In this document: piece after piece, positions 22,745-34,537 of the stretch | Layout of the letters: each line of letters begins with the position of its first letter | How positions within the stretch are numbered: position 1 is the first letter of the stretch | NCBI GenBank assembly: GCA_019054805.1 | Contig: JAHQIY010000005.1 | Span: 3,021,501-3,085,500 of the forward strand | Length of the DNA: 64,000 nt | Direction of reading: 5' to 3' | From: Brachionus manjavacas | Lineage: Eukaryota; Rotifera; Eurotatoria; Ploima; Brachionidae | Made by a program: the position numbers and the translations under genes | The notes under the pieces: model-generated | Told to the model about the DNA's origin: nothing | What the model saw: the letters and a program-made list of their open reading frames with translations, nothing else | Databases searched by the model: none

Positions 22745-23045
22745 TAATTGTCCCTATTCTATCCTAGTGGATAATGGGGAGGCGCTCATCTCCTTTTCAA
22801 ATACCTTTTTGAGCAACGGCTCCGATCTGACACAGAGGCTACTACATCGAGCTGATCATCTACACCGCAATTATTACCCAGTCGAAACTGGTCCTCCTAT
22901 TTTTTTGATGAAAGAGGTTTGAACATTCGCCCTGAATAGCAGAGATATTTTGAAGATTTTTTCACCCTCAGCAGGTTTTGAACCCTCGATCCTCTGCTTA
23001 CATGACTAATACGCAAACCATTCGGCTATACGTATTAGCTATACA
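22745..23045 (-). mobile_element. tRNA-derived SINE
   Basis: On the minus strand, starting near 23040, the sequence TAGCCGAATGGTTTGCG looks like an internal pol III A box. About 30 bp further on, GAGGGTTCAAAACC looks like a B box, so the head is a degenerate tRNA (Leu/Ser/Thr-like). It is followed by ~200 bp of unrelated body (including AGGAGGACCAGTTTCGACTG) that is clearly more GC-rich than the flanks and ends near 22745. I see no poly(A) tail. The tRNA head is not a functional tRNA gene because no full cloverleaf can be drawn. Confidence 0.65.
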
Positions 23046-23123
23046 TATCAATTAAAAAAAAAAAATTTAGAAAAGTTAAATCATTTTTGAAAATCTTTTT
23101 TTTTACAGTCGATAATTTAAAAA

Positions 23124-23572
23124 CCACAAGGCCCTAATGGTCGCGAACGGAAACTGTACTATAAGCGGCGCTGCGCAATCGTGTGACAAACCGTACCAAA
23201 CCAAGTATGGTGTTAGCACAAATTTTGTTGATGAAAAAAAAAAATTAAAAATTATTCTTCAGTAATTTTGAAATACTAAATAAAATTATAGTTTTATTAT
23301 TGAATGTTAAATTGATTTGTTTAATTATTTTATTTCTCTTCGTTTAATTATTTTACCATACAATTATAAAACTGAATAAAATTTTTATATTAAATTAAAG
23401 TTATTATTCTTATACTAAATAAAATTAAATTAAAGAAATTTAGAATTTTTTTTAATTTTTTTCTTTTTTTTTTCATTAACATATTTGTGGCAATTTAAAT
23501 ACACCTGGTTCAGGAGGGTTTTTGCAATTAGTACGGTTGGTACGGTTTTCGGTCGCGACCATTAGGACCGTG
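23124..23572. mobile_element. MITE with TAATGGTCGCG-containing inverted repeats
   Basis: The ends are imperfect inverted repeats: left CACAAGGCCCTAATGGTCGC, right (reverse complement) CACGGTCCTAATGGTCGCGA, continuing into (A)CTGTAC/(A)CCGTAC. The interior is AT-rich and non-coding. No target duplication could be fixed, so exact borders may extend ~10 bp outward. Confidence 0.7.
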
Positions 23573-23816
23573 TCGTTTTCAAAATACTCACATAAATATG
23601 AAATTTTTATTCTCTAATAAATTAAAAAAAAACATTAAAATTCATTTTGATAAAAGAAACAAAACATTTTGTTGAGTTTATAAAGCAAAAAAATTATCAA
23701 AGAATAAATTAGAAAATTCATGAAATTATTTGGAATAAAAATATATAATTCTGATTTAATTATTAATTTTCAGTAAAAGGAAAAATTTATTAAAAAATTT
23801 ACCTGAAGATCTTAGG

Positions 23817-24245
23817 ATGTCGTATATGTTACCTCATTTGTACAATGGCTGGCAAGTTGACCAGGCTATTCTATCCGAAGAAGATAAAGTTGTTATTATA
23901 CGATTTGGCCATGATTGGGATCCCACATGCATGAAAATGGATGAAGTATTGTATAAGGTTGCTGAAAAGATAAAAAATTTTGCAGTCATATATTTAGTCG
24001 ACATTTCAGAAGTGCCTGATTTCAATAAAATGTACGAATTGTATGATCCTTGTACAGTAATGTTTTTTTATCGTAATAAACATATTATGATTGATTTAGG
24101 AACTGGTAACAATAATAAGATTAATTGGGCTCTTGACAACACTCAGGAATTTGTTGACATTGTGGAAACTGTTTACCGAGGAGCTCGAAAAGGACGTGGT
24201 CTGGTTATATCACCTAAAGACTATTCAACAAAATATCGTTATTAA
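23817..24245 (+). CDS. TXNL4A: U5 snRNP thioredoxin-like protein DIM1 / TXNL4A
   Basis: The 142-residue protein is the U5-15kD/Dim1 component of the tri-snRNP, an essential thioredoxin-fold pre-mRNA splicing factor acting in the nucleus. It has exactly the length of animal and yeast homologues and is recognisable throughout: MSYMLPHLYNGWQVDQAIL, RFGHDWDPTCMKMDE, YLVDISEVPDFNKMYELYDP, MFFYRNKHIMIDLGTGNNNK and the C-terminal YRGARKGRGLVISPKDYSTK. As expected, the thioredoxin CxxC active site is not present. The gene is a single exon, whereas other genes here carry several short introns. AATAAA occurs at 24291-24296 as a likely poly(A) signal. Confidence 0.98.
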   Translation: MSYMLPHLYNGWQVDQAILSEEDKVVIIRFGHDWDPTCMKMDEVLYKVAEKIKNFAVIYLVDISEVPDFNKMYELYDPCTVMFFYRNKHIMIDLGTGNNNKINWALDNTQEFVDIVETVYRGARKGRGLVISPKDYSTKYRY

Positions 24246-24327
24246 TTTTTCTTTTATGTTTATATCTCTTCAATTAGAACTTATTTTGTCAATAAAATAT
24301 ACGTATAATGATGTTTTATGGGATTAA

Positions 24328-25019
24328 TTTTAATATAAAATAAGCTGATGATATTTCTATTTAAATTCAAAAAGGCAAACAGATGATTCATATCTATTTT
24401 AAAATCTTAATACATTTTTTTAAATCATTTTCATTTTTTAATTTCTTCACCAAAATATTTCCTAATTTTATTTATTTTAATTTAAAAAAATAAAAATACT
24501 TTAAGGCATATACTTTTTTATCACTAATTAAACTTAACCTGCATAAATTTACTAAAATCTATTTAAAATGAATTTTTACGTATAAACGATTTTATTAAGA
24601 TAAAATACTTTTTAAAAATAAAAACTTTTATAATATAAATGTTTCAAAGTTAATAAAAATTTTTGCTGGTTCATATTTTTCGTCACCGCTATTTTTAATA
24701 GATTTTTTGCTAATTTTAGTAAAAACACCGCCATTAAATTTAAGTCTATTTTAATAAACATCAAAAATATAGCTATTAAATTAAAAAAAACTTTTATCTT
24801 TAAAAAGTTAAAAGAAATATTAATTTTTGAATTGCATCCAGAACAAAGAAAAATAACTCCTTTCGTTGTTTTACAAAATAATTTTTGTTATTATATTTTA
24901 TGGCAAATTGAAGTTTATTTTATAAAAATAAAAAATATCTGTTGTTTAAAATAAATTTTTTTTTTATTCAAAATATAAAAATTAAACCAAAAATATTATA
25001 GAAAATTTTTTTAATTACA
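24328..25019. other. AT-rich intergenic DNA, nothing recognised
   Basis: No gene or structured repeat is visible. Confidence 0.5.
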
Positions 25020-26830
25020 AAACGAAATTATTCTATTAATCGACGCGTATCGACCAAAATGGCCTTCCTCAGGATCTAAAATGACTTGTTTTTTTAGAAA
25101 AGTTGATTAAATACCAAAAAGTCAAAGTCTAAATATTTTCTATTTTTGGTATTTTTACATTTATTATAGGTATATTTAAACTTACAAAAAAGTGTATTAA
25201 ATCTGTTTGAGTCGATTTAAGAATTAGATTATAATTTAGGTCTGATTTAAATATATAAAAGTAAAATCTTCTTTTGTAACCCAACATGTTAAAATGCACT
25301 TTCAAATACTTGTCATAATTGCTAAGTAATTTTCTCAAATCTTTATTAAATTTTCTTACTGAATACAAGTGTTTCGATATTCTTTTTTTAGCACACTTGG
25401 AAGATTCTCCAATATAAAATAAATTAAATTTTCTAATCTTAATAAATAATCCCTTTTGAATCGCAATTTGAATCAGTTAATAATGGAATTTAAAATTTTT
25501 TATATTTAATAAAGCTACTTTAACAAGAAAACTGACAAATATTGCAAATAGTTTGATAGCATTTTTTTGAATAATAATTAGGCTTCTGGTCAGTTTTAAA
25601 ATTTAATACAAAAAGTGAACCAATATTTTTATCTTTTCTATTTACAACCAAGAGGTTTTTATCTTTTATAAAATTGGAATATTTTTTCACTTTAGTAAAT
25701 GACTTAAATATTAAATTTTGAAATTTTGAAAAATTAATAGCATATGTAAAGAAAAATTTTAGATTATCATTTTGTTAATTAATTTTATTTTTATAAGGAA
25801 GTAAAACAGATCTTTCTTTGAAAGCCAAATTCCTACATATGCCTGATATTTTATTAAAATTATAGCCTTGTTTAACTACTTAAATTAATAAAGTTCGTGA
25901 ATAAGCTAAATAATCTCTAAAATATGAGCAAATTCTCCTTATTTTAGTAAAGAGAGATATTAGGATATTATTAAATATATGTTTCGGGAGATTCGAGATA
26001 GGCATCAAGTAAGAATAAGAATTAGTAGGCTTTATATATAGGTCAAAAATTAATTTCTTTAAAAGTGGTTCAAAAGTAATTTTTTGATCTAAAAAAACTA
26101 TTGATTTTTCATTTGAAATATCAAATTTTAAATAAATAGAGAAGTTAAGTCTTCAATTTTAATTTCTAAAGGGGAAGCTATAAATATATCATCAATATAT
26201 CTTTTTTAAATAATAAAATTAGAATTTAAAGAGATTCAATGCTTCTCAAGGATAAATAAATAAATATAAATTAGCCACAGATGGACCACACTTACTCCCC
26301 AGACCTAAAATTTGTATAAAAAATTCATTGTTAAATTTAAAAATACCGCAAGTAAAAATCAAATCTAAACTCATATAAATGGCAATAGCCCCAAAACGAG
26401 GATTATTAATAAATACACCTTCATTAGTTAAAAATTGGACAATAGTTGGGACAACATGACTTTTCCTTAAATTAGTGTATTCAAAATCACAGGAATATAG
26501 AAATAAAATATCTGATCCGAATTTTTTATTTTCACAAAATTGAAATAATTTTTGCGAATCTTTTAAAATTGCAGGAAATTTTTAAAGAAAATATTTTATG
26601 ACTATATCTGTAAATTCACATAACTTTGAAGTAGGGTATTTTATACAGTTTATTAAAGGTCTTATTCCAAATTTTGCTTTATGGAATTTTGGGAGAACAC
26701 GAAATGGTCCAGTTATACTTTTTTTTATTTTCATTTTTTTATAAAGGTCTCTATTTTTCAACATTGGATAGTTTTTATTTTTCATAAAGGCAAGTGTACC
26801 ACTTTAGGTTTGTGTTATGATGATCCTTAA
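25020..26830 (-). pseudogene. Penelope-like retroelement (RT + GIY-YIG), decayed
   Basis: Across several frames on the minus strand the order of motifs is that of a Penelope-like element. The RT shows GPFRVLPKFHKAKFGIRPLI (~26660), FLYSCDFEYTNL, FIQILGLGSKCGPSVANLYL, and the catalytic KRYIDDIF (~26180-26200), followed by FLDQKITF, NSYSYLMPISNLPKHIF and KNIGSLFVLNFKTDQ. A C-terminal GIY-YIG nuclease follows: CDSKGIIY, then NLFYIGESSKCAKKRISKHL (~25380-25420), ending at 25129. Several stops and frameshifts make it inactive. The 5' end is unclear (~26830). This class is the one including Athena of rotifers and Penelope of flies; which clade it belongs to cannot be decided here. Confidence 0.88.
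25040..25076 (-). ncRNA. Decayed hammerhead-ribozyme-like motif
   Basis: Just 3' of the Penelope-like frame the minus strand reads CTGAGGA, a short GGCC-ATTTT-GGTC hairpin, then GATACGCGTC. This follows the layout of short stem-III hammerheads (CTGANGA, stem II, GAAAC, short palindrome, GTC), which are known from the terminal repeats of Penelope-like elements. One core base differs (GATA for GAAA) and stem I is not evident, so a surviving activity is unlikely. Confidence 0.4.
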
Positions 26831-26974
26831 AATAATATTTTTAGTTTAAAAAACCATCTATGACCGGTTTTCCATTTTTTTTCAATTGAGTATTTGTTAA
26901 AAAGCACCAAGCGAAAGTAAATTATCAAAGTCTAAATTTAAAAGAAGAAAACAAAGAAACAATTTTTAGATTAG

Positions 26975-27531
26975 GTAAACTATGGTTCACCTGTTCTTGT
27001 TCTCAGGTTTTATGAACTATTAGTTCACCTAATTTTAAAAAGCTAATGTAATGATAAAAAATAAGATAGAAAAAATAATTACATTGAAAATTAAAGTTGC
27101 ACGGAGTAGGAAAATTTTGCGAAATAGATGAATCTATGTTCCCCAAAGTCAAACTCTTAAAGGGTGAACAATTCATTTTAATTTTCTTTAATTCCTATTA
27201 TTTATGCTGAAAGGCAAAGATTTAAGAAGAGAGCGCATTTGGGTATTAGGGATTGTTAAAAGGGTAATACCAAGTCAACCAGATCATAGCAAATGCTATT
27301 TCTAAAGCTCCTCCAAATAAAATCCTAAAAAACTATTAACTAATTTAAGAATATTTCGAGAATAAGGCATTCTATTAAATTTTGAGATTTATTCAATTTG
27401 TTCGTATAATCTAAAAATCTTTCGTCCAATTCTATTTTAAATAAAAAAATTGTTCAAAATATATACCAATAGTTCACAAAACCTGAGTACAAAACATTTC
27501 GGATAATAAGTGAACTATGGTTCACATAACC
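26975..27531. mobile_element. MITE with TATGGTTCAC / AGGTTTTATGAACTAT inverted repeats
   Basis: Two blocks are mirrored at the ends. The outer block is CTATGGTTCAC versus (reverse complement) CATAGTTCAC. The inner block is CTCAGGTTTTATGAACTATT versus CTCAGGTTTTGTGAACTATT (about 27012-27031 and 27470-27489). The interior is AT-rich with no frame. No clear target duplication. Confidence 0.65.
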
Positions 27532-30496
27532 AACTAGATCCTGTTTTTTTATGATTGAAAATTTAATCAAAATGAATTATTTATCTATTTTTTTTCTATT
27601 TAATGCTCATTTTTATTCTTTTTATTTATTTAATTTTTTATAATTTAACTATATTTCTAGTTTTTTCATTTTTTTCTAGTCTGAATGAGCATTTGCTCGG
27701 GAAAAAATAAATAAATAAATTATTAAAAAATTAAAAAAGAATTTTCAATATTTTTTTCAGATTTTAAAATAAAAATTGAACTCATTCTATTTCACTAAAG
27801 AGTTTAATTTCAAATATGAAAATGCTTGCAACTTAAAATTATTTTTTTATTTGAGACTGAAAAAATAATTTGAAACATCGCACTTTTTCAATGTTATTTC
27901 AACATTGGATACATTTTGCAATTCAAACACAAAAATTTAAACCATATTAAAAGGAATTTAAAAAAGCTTTTTTCATCATTTTTATTAACATGTTAATCTA
28001 TTAAGTTTTGATCATATGATCATGATCATAAACTTCAAGCTGACATATTTTATTTGTTTTCTGTACCGAACTAAAGCTCGTTCAGAATTAAATGTATTAT
28101 AAAAAATCGAAATAAAGTTATCGCTTTAATATAACCAAATAAATTTTAACAAAATATTAATTTTTAAAACTATTTTTACTTCGTTAAATTTTAATTGAGA
28201 TGTATTTTTAATTAATTTAGACGAGTTTTTTTTTTAAATAGCGGAATTTTATTTTTTTTTAAAGGATTGTCAAAAAATTATTTGCCCTTTTTTTAGTCCG
28301 AAAAAAAATTTAAATACCTTAAAAGTGAATTAAAAACTCTAAAATACTCTTAAAATCTTCAAAATTTATCTCTTTTCTTTAATCTTCTAATAAAATACTA
28401 TCAGATTCACTTTCTCCAAATCAGATCCAAATCAAGCATTTTAGAATTCGGTATAAAAAATTTAAAATTCTGAAAAAATTATAAGTATCAAAAAAGGTTT
28501 TTTATGTGAAAAGAGCTGTTGTTTGAAAAAAGAGTTGTTAGAGTTTTTTTTTTTAATTTATTTAAAAATAGCAGCATATAGCAGCTTTATAAAGTAAATT
28601 TATTTGAGGGATTTAAAAAAATAATTTTTGTTACTGAAAAAAATTTAAGTCATACTTGAAATGCTGAAATATTGAAGAAATTTAAAATTTTTTTAGTTTA
28701 ATTTTTATTCCAAACTTGAATTACCAGAACGAACAGAAGAATAAGTAATTTATTTTTATCATACCATATTGTTTTTCTAGTTTAAACCAGACATAAAAAA
28801 AATGGTAATCTTTTTTAATTTAAAATTTTTGTCTTGGTTATAACAAGATTTTCGGGTTCAAGTGCATGTAACTTTTTTTAAAAAATCTGGTACAAAATTA
28901 TTTAAAGTTAAAGTGCTACTGAGATCTAAGCTTTTTGGAAATTTCAACAAGAAATTTATACAAAAATTGAGTAACTTTTAGTGTAAAATTTTTATTTACT
29001 TGTGTTAGGATTCGAACACGCGATCAGCTAATGGCTCGCTTTAGACGGTCAAACTTAAATAAACGGACTTTTATCCATTTGGAAGGCAACAAGGCCGACA
29101 AATTATACGGTCAGAGTTGAATACGGTCTGAAAGGTTCTTGCTTTATGTTTTTAAATACTTTTCATGGATAATTTCGATATTTTAACCTTCAACATGACC
29201 AACTAGCTATCAACGAAATTTAATAAAATCATTTTTTCTAGATTAATTCTTTTTTCATCCTGAATCAAAAAACTCTTTCAATAAATAAAATAATTATGAG
29301 AAAAAAATTAATAAGTTTTACAATCAATTATAGTCTCAGAACAATGCCTGATACCATAAGATATGACTTGAGAAGAAAAAGTTAAATAAATAGAGTTTCG
29401 TTTGGACAAGCTCAATTTTACTAAAACTACTACTATATAAAAAACAAAAAAATATATAAAAGCAGCACTTAGCAAATTTAATGTTATGATTTTAGTTCTA
29501 AATAATTTAGTACTAGTCGAAAAATGGAAAAATTTTGCATAAATTTTAGTCTTTATCAAAATGAGATTTCTAAATTTAACTGAAAATATTTTCAAGAATA
29601 TTCTAGAATAATATCTACTAACAATTCTGGGAATGCTCTTTTAGCCTTGATTTTAAATTGCCCAAAACAAAGGGCTCTAAAATTTGTTTCAAAAGAATGA
29701 ACAAAATGAGGATATTATTTTGTTCAATTTGTGATAAACTGTTCATTTTCTAAAAAATTTTTTCAAAAAAAATCGTAAATTATTTATTTTTCCATTTTTT
29801 GGACTTAAACTTTTACAATTTCTTGCGGTTAAAAAAAAAGCAAATTTAAATTAAAAGAAGTAAATTCATTAAAGTTTACAGTTTATTATTTCATATTATC
29901 ATACTTATTTCATTATTATTATCATACTTGTGAAGAAGTAATGACAATTAACTTTTATTTAGTCTTTTGTTCTAGGTAAAATAGATAAAACGAATAATGA
30001 ACAGTTTTTTGAATTCTTTTAAAGTTTTTTAGGTCTTTAGATCTATGGTTGATATTGCTTGGTTTGAGTAAAGAAAAATGTTTCATTCATTTTAATAAAA
30101 CAATTTAATAAAATATCCTCTAATTTGATGCTAAAAAATCTTATATTTCTATTCACAGATAATAAATTATATTTAAACATTTGAAAATAAAGATTCATTT
30201 TGAGTCATAGGGGCTTAATTGAGAAAGCTATGATTACCTTAAAATTATTTGTTTTTTAATTTAATAAAAATTGTTAACGATTTAGGCTGAAACTAAGTAT
30301 TTTAAAATTATTTAGATCTTTTTTAATTCAAATATTTATAATCTTTAGCTAGAAATTAAAAAAATATCTTGAATAAAAAATTTTAATTGAAAATAAAAAA
30401 TAAAAATTATCTCCTGCGTTTTATCATTTTTTTAAAGATAAGAACCAAATAAGTAAAAAAAAATGATTTCTTGGCTTAAAAAAATTTTATTTAAAA
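27532..30496. other. Long gene-free stretch
   Basis: AT-rich without a supportable gene. Near 27680-27722 a GAGCATTTGCTC hairpin runs into an AAAT microsatellite, like a retroposon 3' end. A tRNA-like patch lies near 29000 (listed separately). The final ~100 bp precede the exchanger gene. Confidence 0.4.
28990..29095 (-). repeat. tRNA-like (SINE-head) fragment
   Basis: The minus strand contains GTGTTCGAATCCTAACACAA, a good pol III B box with T-arm flanks, and about 70 bp upstream a weak A-box-like TTCCAAATGGATAAAAG. No convincing cloverleaf can be drawn, so it is more likely a tRNA-derived repeat than a tRNA gene. Confidence 0.4.
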
Positions 30497-32640
30497 ATGA
30501 ATCAAGATCAAATTATACGTGAAGAAGAAACACAACGGGAAACTCGCGAGCACATTGTCGACTCAGTCGATTTATTTTTATTTTTGTCTCTTCTAATCTT
30601 AGTTGTTCTCACCATTTGGTTTTTAAAGCATAAAAAATTTAAATACGTCCACGAAACAGGATTAGCTATATTTTATGGTTAAATTATTTAGCAAAATTCT
30701 TCAAAAATCAATTTATTTATCTTTTAAGGTTCAATCTTTGGGGCTTTGATCCGTTATGGATTTAAGAATAATCAACTACGCTCAATATTCTTCACACCGG
30801 CTAATCTTACTTTAAAAAGCATTGAAGATTTACCTGAATATGTCTATATGTCTATTCCAAATCTAACTCAAAATTTTGTTTATAAATATAAAGAGCCAAG
30901 TTCCAATACATCAAGTATGGTTTCGCGTGATTTTGAAGAAAAAGTAACTTTTAATCCTGAGACGTTCTTTAACATATTGCTGCCTCCGATTATATTCCAA
31001 GCTGGGTATTCAATGAAAAGAGTATTTAATTAAAATTAAAAAAATCTCTGAAATATTTTTTTAATTTTTAGAAACAATTTTTTAAAAATTTTGGTGCAAT
31101 TTTGATGTTTGCTTTGATAGGAACAACAATTTCTAGTTTTATCATCGGGTACTCATTTTTTTAATCTTTATAATTTTGATCTTTGACATTTTTGTTTTTT
31201 GAATTTTAGTATCTTAATGTACTGGATAGTATCATGGCAAAAGTCTTTAAGATATATGAAATTTTTAGATTGTCTTTTATTTGGTTCAATAGTTTCTGCA
31301 ACAGATCCAGTTACCATTCTTTCAATTTTTAGCGATCAAAACTTGGATTTGAGTCTATATTCTTTGATTTTCGGCGAAAGTGTTCTGAACGACGCTGTTT
31401 CATTGATTCTAGTTCAGTAATTTTTGATGAAGATGCTAAAGTTTGAATTTAAAATGTTTTAAAAGACAAGTTGAAAAATTTTCCGGAAATTCACTTGAAG
31501 CCGGTCAAATTTTTAGAGCAATTGGAAGTTTTTTCGTAATTTTTCTTGGATCAATTTTGATAGGAAGCCTGGTTGGATGCATAAATGCGATGTTAACAAA
31601 ATTCACTAAAATTAAACATCATCCTAGTCTAGAAACAGCCCTTTTTATGCTTATATCTTACTCAGCCTTCTATGCATCAGAAGCCATTGAATTTTCGGGA
31701 ATAGTAACCATGCTGATAGCGGGTATTTTCCAAGCTCATTATACCTTTAATAATCTAAGCGTAGATTCACAAATTCAAACCAGACAAGTAAAAATTTTCG
31801 ATTTTAAGTTTAAATATTCTAATAGATTGGAATTTAAGATTTTTCATTTGATTAGTTTTTTGAGTGAAAATTTTATTTTTATCTACATTGGTATATCAAT
31901 GTTCACATTTCGAAATCATCAATGGGAAGCAGGTTTTATATTACCAAGTTTAATTGTCATTTTATTTGGAAGAGCAGTGAATATTTATCCCTTGTCATAT
32001 TTAATTAATTTAACTCGATCAAGTTCGAAAAAGATTAAATTCAAAAATCAGAATTTAATGTTTTTCTCTGGATTAAGAGGAGCTCTAGCTTTCGGACTGG
32101 CAATAAGAAACACGTCAACATCTTCTAGGCAACTGATTTTAACTGCTACTTCAGTAATTGTTATAATTACAGTTGTTTTATTTGGTGGAATGACAAAAAA
32201 AGTCATTGAATTCCTAAACATTGAGTTTGTTTTATATTTGGTTAATTTTTATATTTTTATATTATTTATTAAAGATCAGCCGAAATTACTGCTGTTAAAG
32301 TTGACAAAGATAAAAAACCAAAGATTAAAGGAAAATTTAAAGCATTCTTGAGCAAATTGGTCATTTTTAAGCTTTTGCGTGGTATTGATAAAAAATTTGT
32401 AAAGCCTCTTTTGACAAATAGTCGTCCAACTTTGATAGACAATCTTCCAAATAAATTCTTGCCGATAGCTAGATTATTAACCACTAAAGAACAGATTGAG
32501 GTATTAGTTTTTTTGGTTGAAGTTGTGCTCATTTTGTTTTGTTTCTTAAGGGAAAAGATGGCTTTAATGAGGAAAACTTTTTGATAAATGATACACCTAG
32601 TCAACTTAAAAATACAAGTGTAAGTTGCAAAAATAAATAG
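30497..32640 (+). CDS. Organellar-type Na+/H+ exchanger (SLC9A6/A7/A9 family)
   Basis: Eight exons (30497-30677, 30729-31021, 31072-31148, 31210-31416, 31466-31787, 31839-32224, 32275-32500, 32551-32640) sum to 1782 nt, a 593-residue protein; introns are 47-61 bp. It exchanges cytosolic or luminal cations for protons in endosomal/Golgi membranes. Diagnostic blocks are [94 protein letters not shown] and [16 protein letters not shown], spread over about 12 membrane helices. The tail [14 protein letters not shown] matches NHE6/7/9 C-termini. The N-terminus is short and lacks an obvious signal peptide. A GTAAGT sits nine codons before the stop, so an alternative last exon ending at 32696 is possible. 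The subfamily is clear; assignment to one vertebrate paralogue is not. Confidence 0.93.
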
Positions 32641-33431
32641 CAAATTTAATTTATTTTAGATAATTACAGACTTGATTCTAATAATAAATTTTTTGTGAAT
32701 TTAAGTGCTATTTTTATTTTAAGTCTAAAAATTTTACTAAAAATTGTGCCAAGTTTAATTGATATGATGCATCAAAAAAATTACTTCATTTAACAAAATT
32801 AAAATAAAATAGAAAAATTAAATTTTTTTATTTTAGATTAATAAAATTTTATTTAGCATCTTCCTTTTTGTGTGTAAAAGAATTTCTGTCATATATCAGA
32901 GAAAGTAAAAAATAGGGCAAATTTTTAGTATCAAGAGCGAAGAAAAAATATTCATTATAGGGACTAAAATTTTAATTAATTTGAAATTTAAACAGATTAA
33001 ATTTTTGAGTTTTTTTAAGGTATGAATTGCTAAACATTGAGTTTAGCAAATACCTAACCTAAACCCTTTTTATTATTTCTTTTTAGAGTCAAATCTTGGT
33101 TTTAATTCTTAATTAATTTTTTTAATTTAAAAAAAAAACTAATGACAAATATTGATTGTCATTTAGAAAATAAAATTGAAAATTGATGCTTCATATCCTA
33201 AAACTTTTATCTATTAAACTTGTAATTGATTTTTAAAAATAAGGCTGAAAATTTTGAGATTCAAATAGATGGAGACGAATTGCTAATGGACAATGTCAAT
33301 TGAAATCTTAAAAATTGAATAAATTTTTTTCCAAATTATCTTTATTTTATTTATTTAAAAAAATTCAATCAAAAATTTAAAACAGGTTAAATATTGAATA
33401 AATTTAGGTACTGTTTGTTAAAACTTAAATT
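32641..33431. other. AT-rich intergenic DNA
   Basis: Contains the 3' flank of the exchanger gene and no recognisable feature. Confidence 0.5.
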
Positions 33432-33833
33432 TTAATAATAATTTTTTTGGTTAATCTCATAAAAACCCTGTCTCGAATTATTGCAGTCGATAATATTCTG
33501 AAAATTCTCATTGATTATTTCCTGATTAGGCACTTCCAATGTTAAAATTTTTTCATTTAAATTTTGTCTTGACTCACACTTTTCAATATTTGAAATATTA
33601 GATAAAATATAATTTTTTCGTTTAAATTGATTCTGACTATCTAAAATTTCAGACATTGCATTTATTTTACCATTTGATTTAACAACAGTATCGATTTCGG
33701 ACTGGTCCATTCTAATATTTGTAATAAAAATAGCGTTATCGACCGGAACAAACTCAAATACATAAATTCTGTCTGAATCAACACACTCGCTAATAGTCTT
33801 AAGGCTGTTCGATTGGGAATTTTTGGAATTCAT
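33432..33833 (-). CDS. Small hypothetical protein
   Basis: A 133-residue open frame that I do not recognise. It is polar and Asn/Ile/Ser/Glu-rich with one more conserved-looking segment near the N-terminus (DRIYVFEFVPVDNAIFITNI). There is no signal peptide, membrane helix or cysteine pattern. Amino-acid composition is more balanced than in the random frames of this AT-rich DNA, and the stop, ATG and length are reasonable for a small gene. It is transcribed convergently with the exchanger gene. It could still be a relic or one exon of a larger gene. Confidence 0.4.
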   Translation of the reverse strand: MNSKNSQSNSLKTISECVDSDRIYVFEFVPVDNAIFITNIRMDQSEIDTVVKSNGKINAMSEILDSQNQFKRKNYILSNISNIEKCESRQNLNEKILTLEVPNQEIINENFQNIIDCNNSRQGFYEINQKNYY

Positions 33834-34537
33834 TTTTTATGAATTTAGTTAGTAAAATTTTTAAATCGATAAAAAATCGAAACCTTGCGTAATCTATACT
33901 GTATTTATGAAGTAAATTATTAGTTGAACAAAATAAACTTAATAAAACAAAATTTCCCTATAAAAGCTCTGTTTTTTTGAAAAAGCAAAGAAATTATAAA
34001 ATTTAAATGACATAATAAACATTCAGGTGCAATTTTAATTAAGCATTTTTAGAAATTCAAAAATTTTATTCAAATTATATTTGTAAAAATACTTGGTGTG
34101 TTATTTTTAAAATTTAAATCCTATCAAACTAAAATTTATAGTTTACCTAAAATTTTTGAAAAATTTAAGCGATTTTCTTACCAACCTAATATATTATGGC
34201 CGTTTATAGCATTTTTTCCAAAGTCCAATTTTTAAGCTTGAATCCTATTAAGAATTTACATAAACCAATTTTTGGTGATTTTGCCGTAATTTATAACAAA
34301 AGATTTGGACTAAAACTGACTTATATTACCAAAATTAAATTAGGTCTTTTTTCCTTTGCAAATCGGTTAACAATTAAATTTAAAATTATGAAATCTTTAA
34401 TATTTTATTCAAAAATTTTTGTTCAATTTTATTTATATCTTAAAAAAATTATTAACTGATTCAACTTTAATTTTTAAAGTACAAAATGGAAAATACCAAA
34501 ATCGATTTAATAAAAAAGTTATAAAAATTTTCAAAAT
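33834..34537. other. AT-rich intergenic DNA
   Basis: No supportable gene. An 87-codon plus-strand frame (34196-34459) is rich in Phe, Ile and Lys and shows no motif; I regard it as chance. Confidence 0.45.

Noticed and set aside
22970-23040. Functional tRNA gene on the minus strand
   Set aside because: Only A/B-box-like segments are present; no full cloverleaf or acceptor stem can be paired, and a long non-tRNA body follows, so it was called a SINE.
29308-29595. 95-codon minus-strand frame
   Set aside because: Hydrophobic, Lys/Phe/Ile-rich, no motif, surrounded by gene-free DNA.
34196-34459. 87-codon plus-strand frame between the small hypothetical gene and NEDD1
   Set aside because: Composition is what random AT-rich DNA gives (Phe, Ile, Lys, Leu), with no motif or splice partner.
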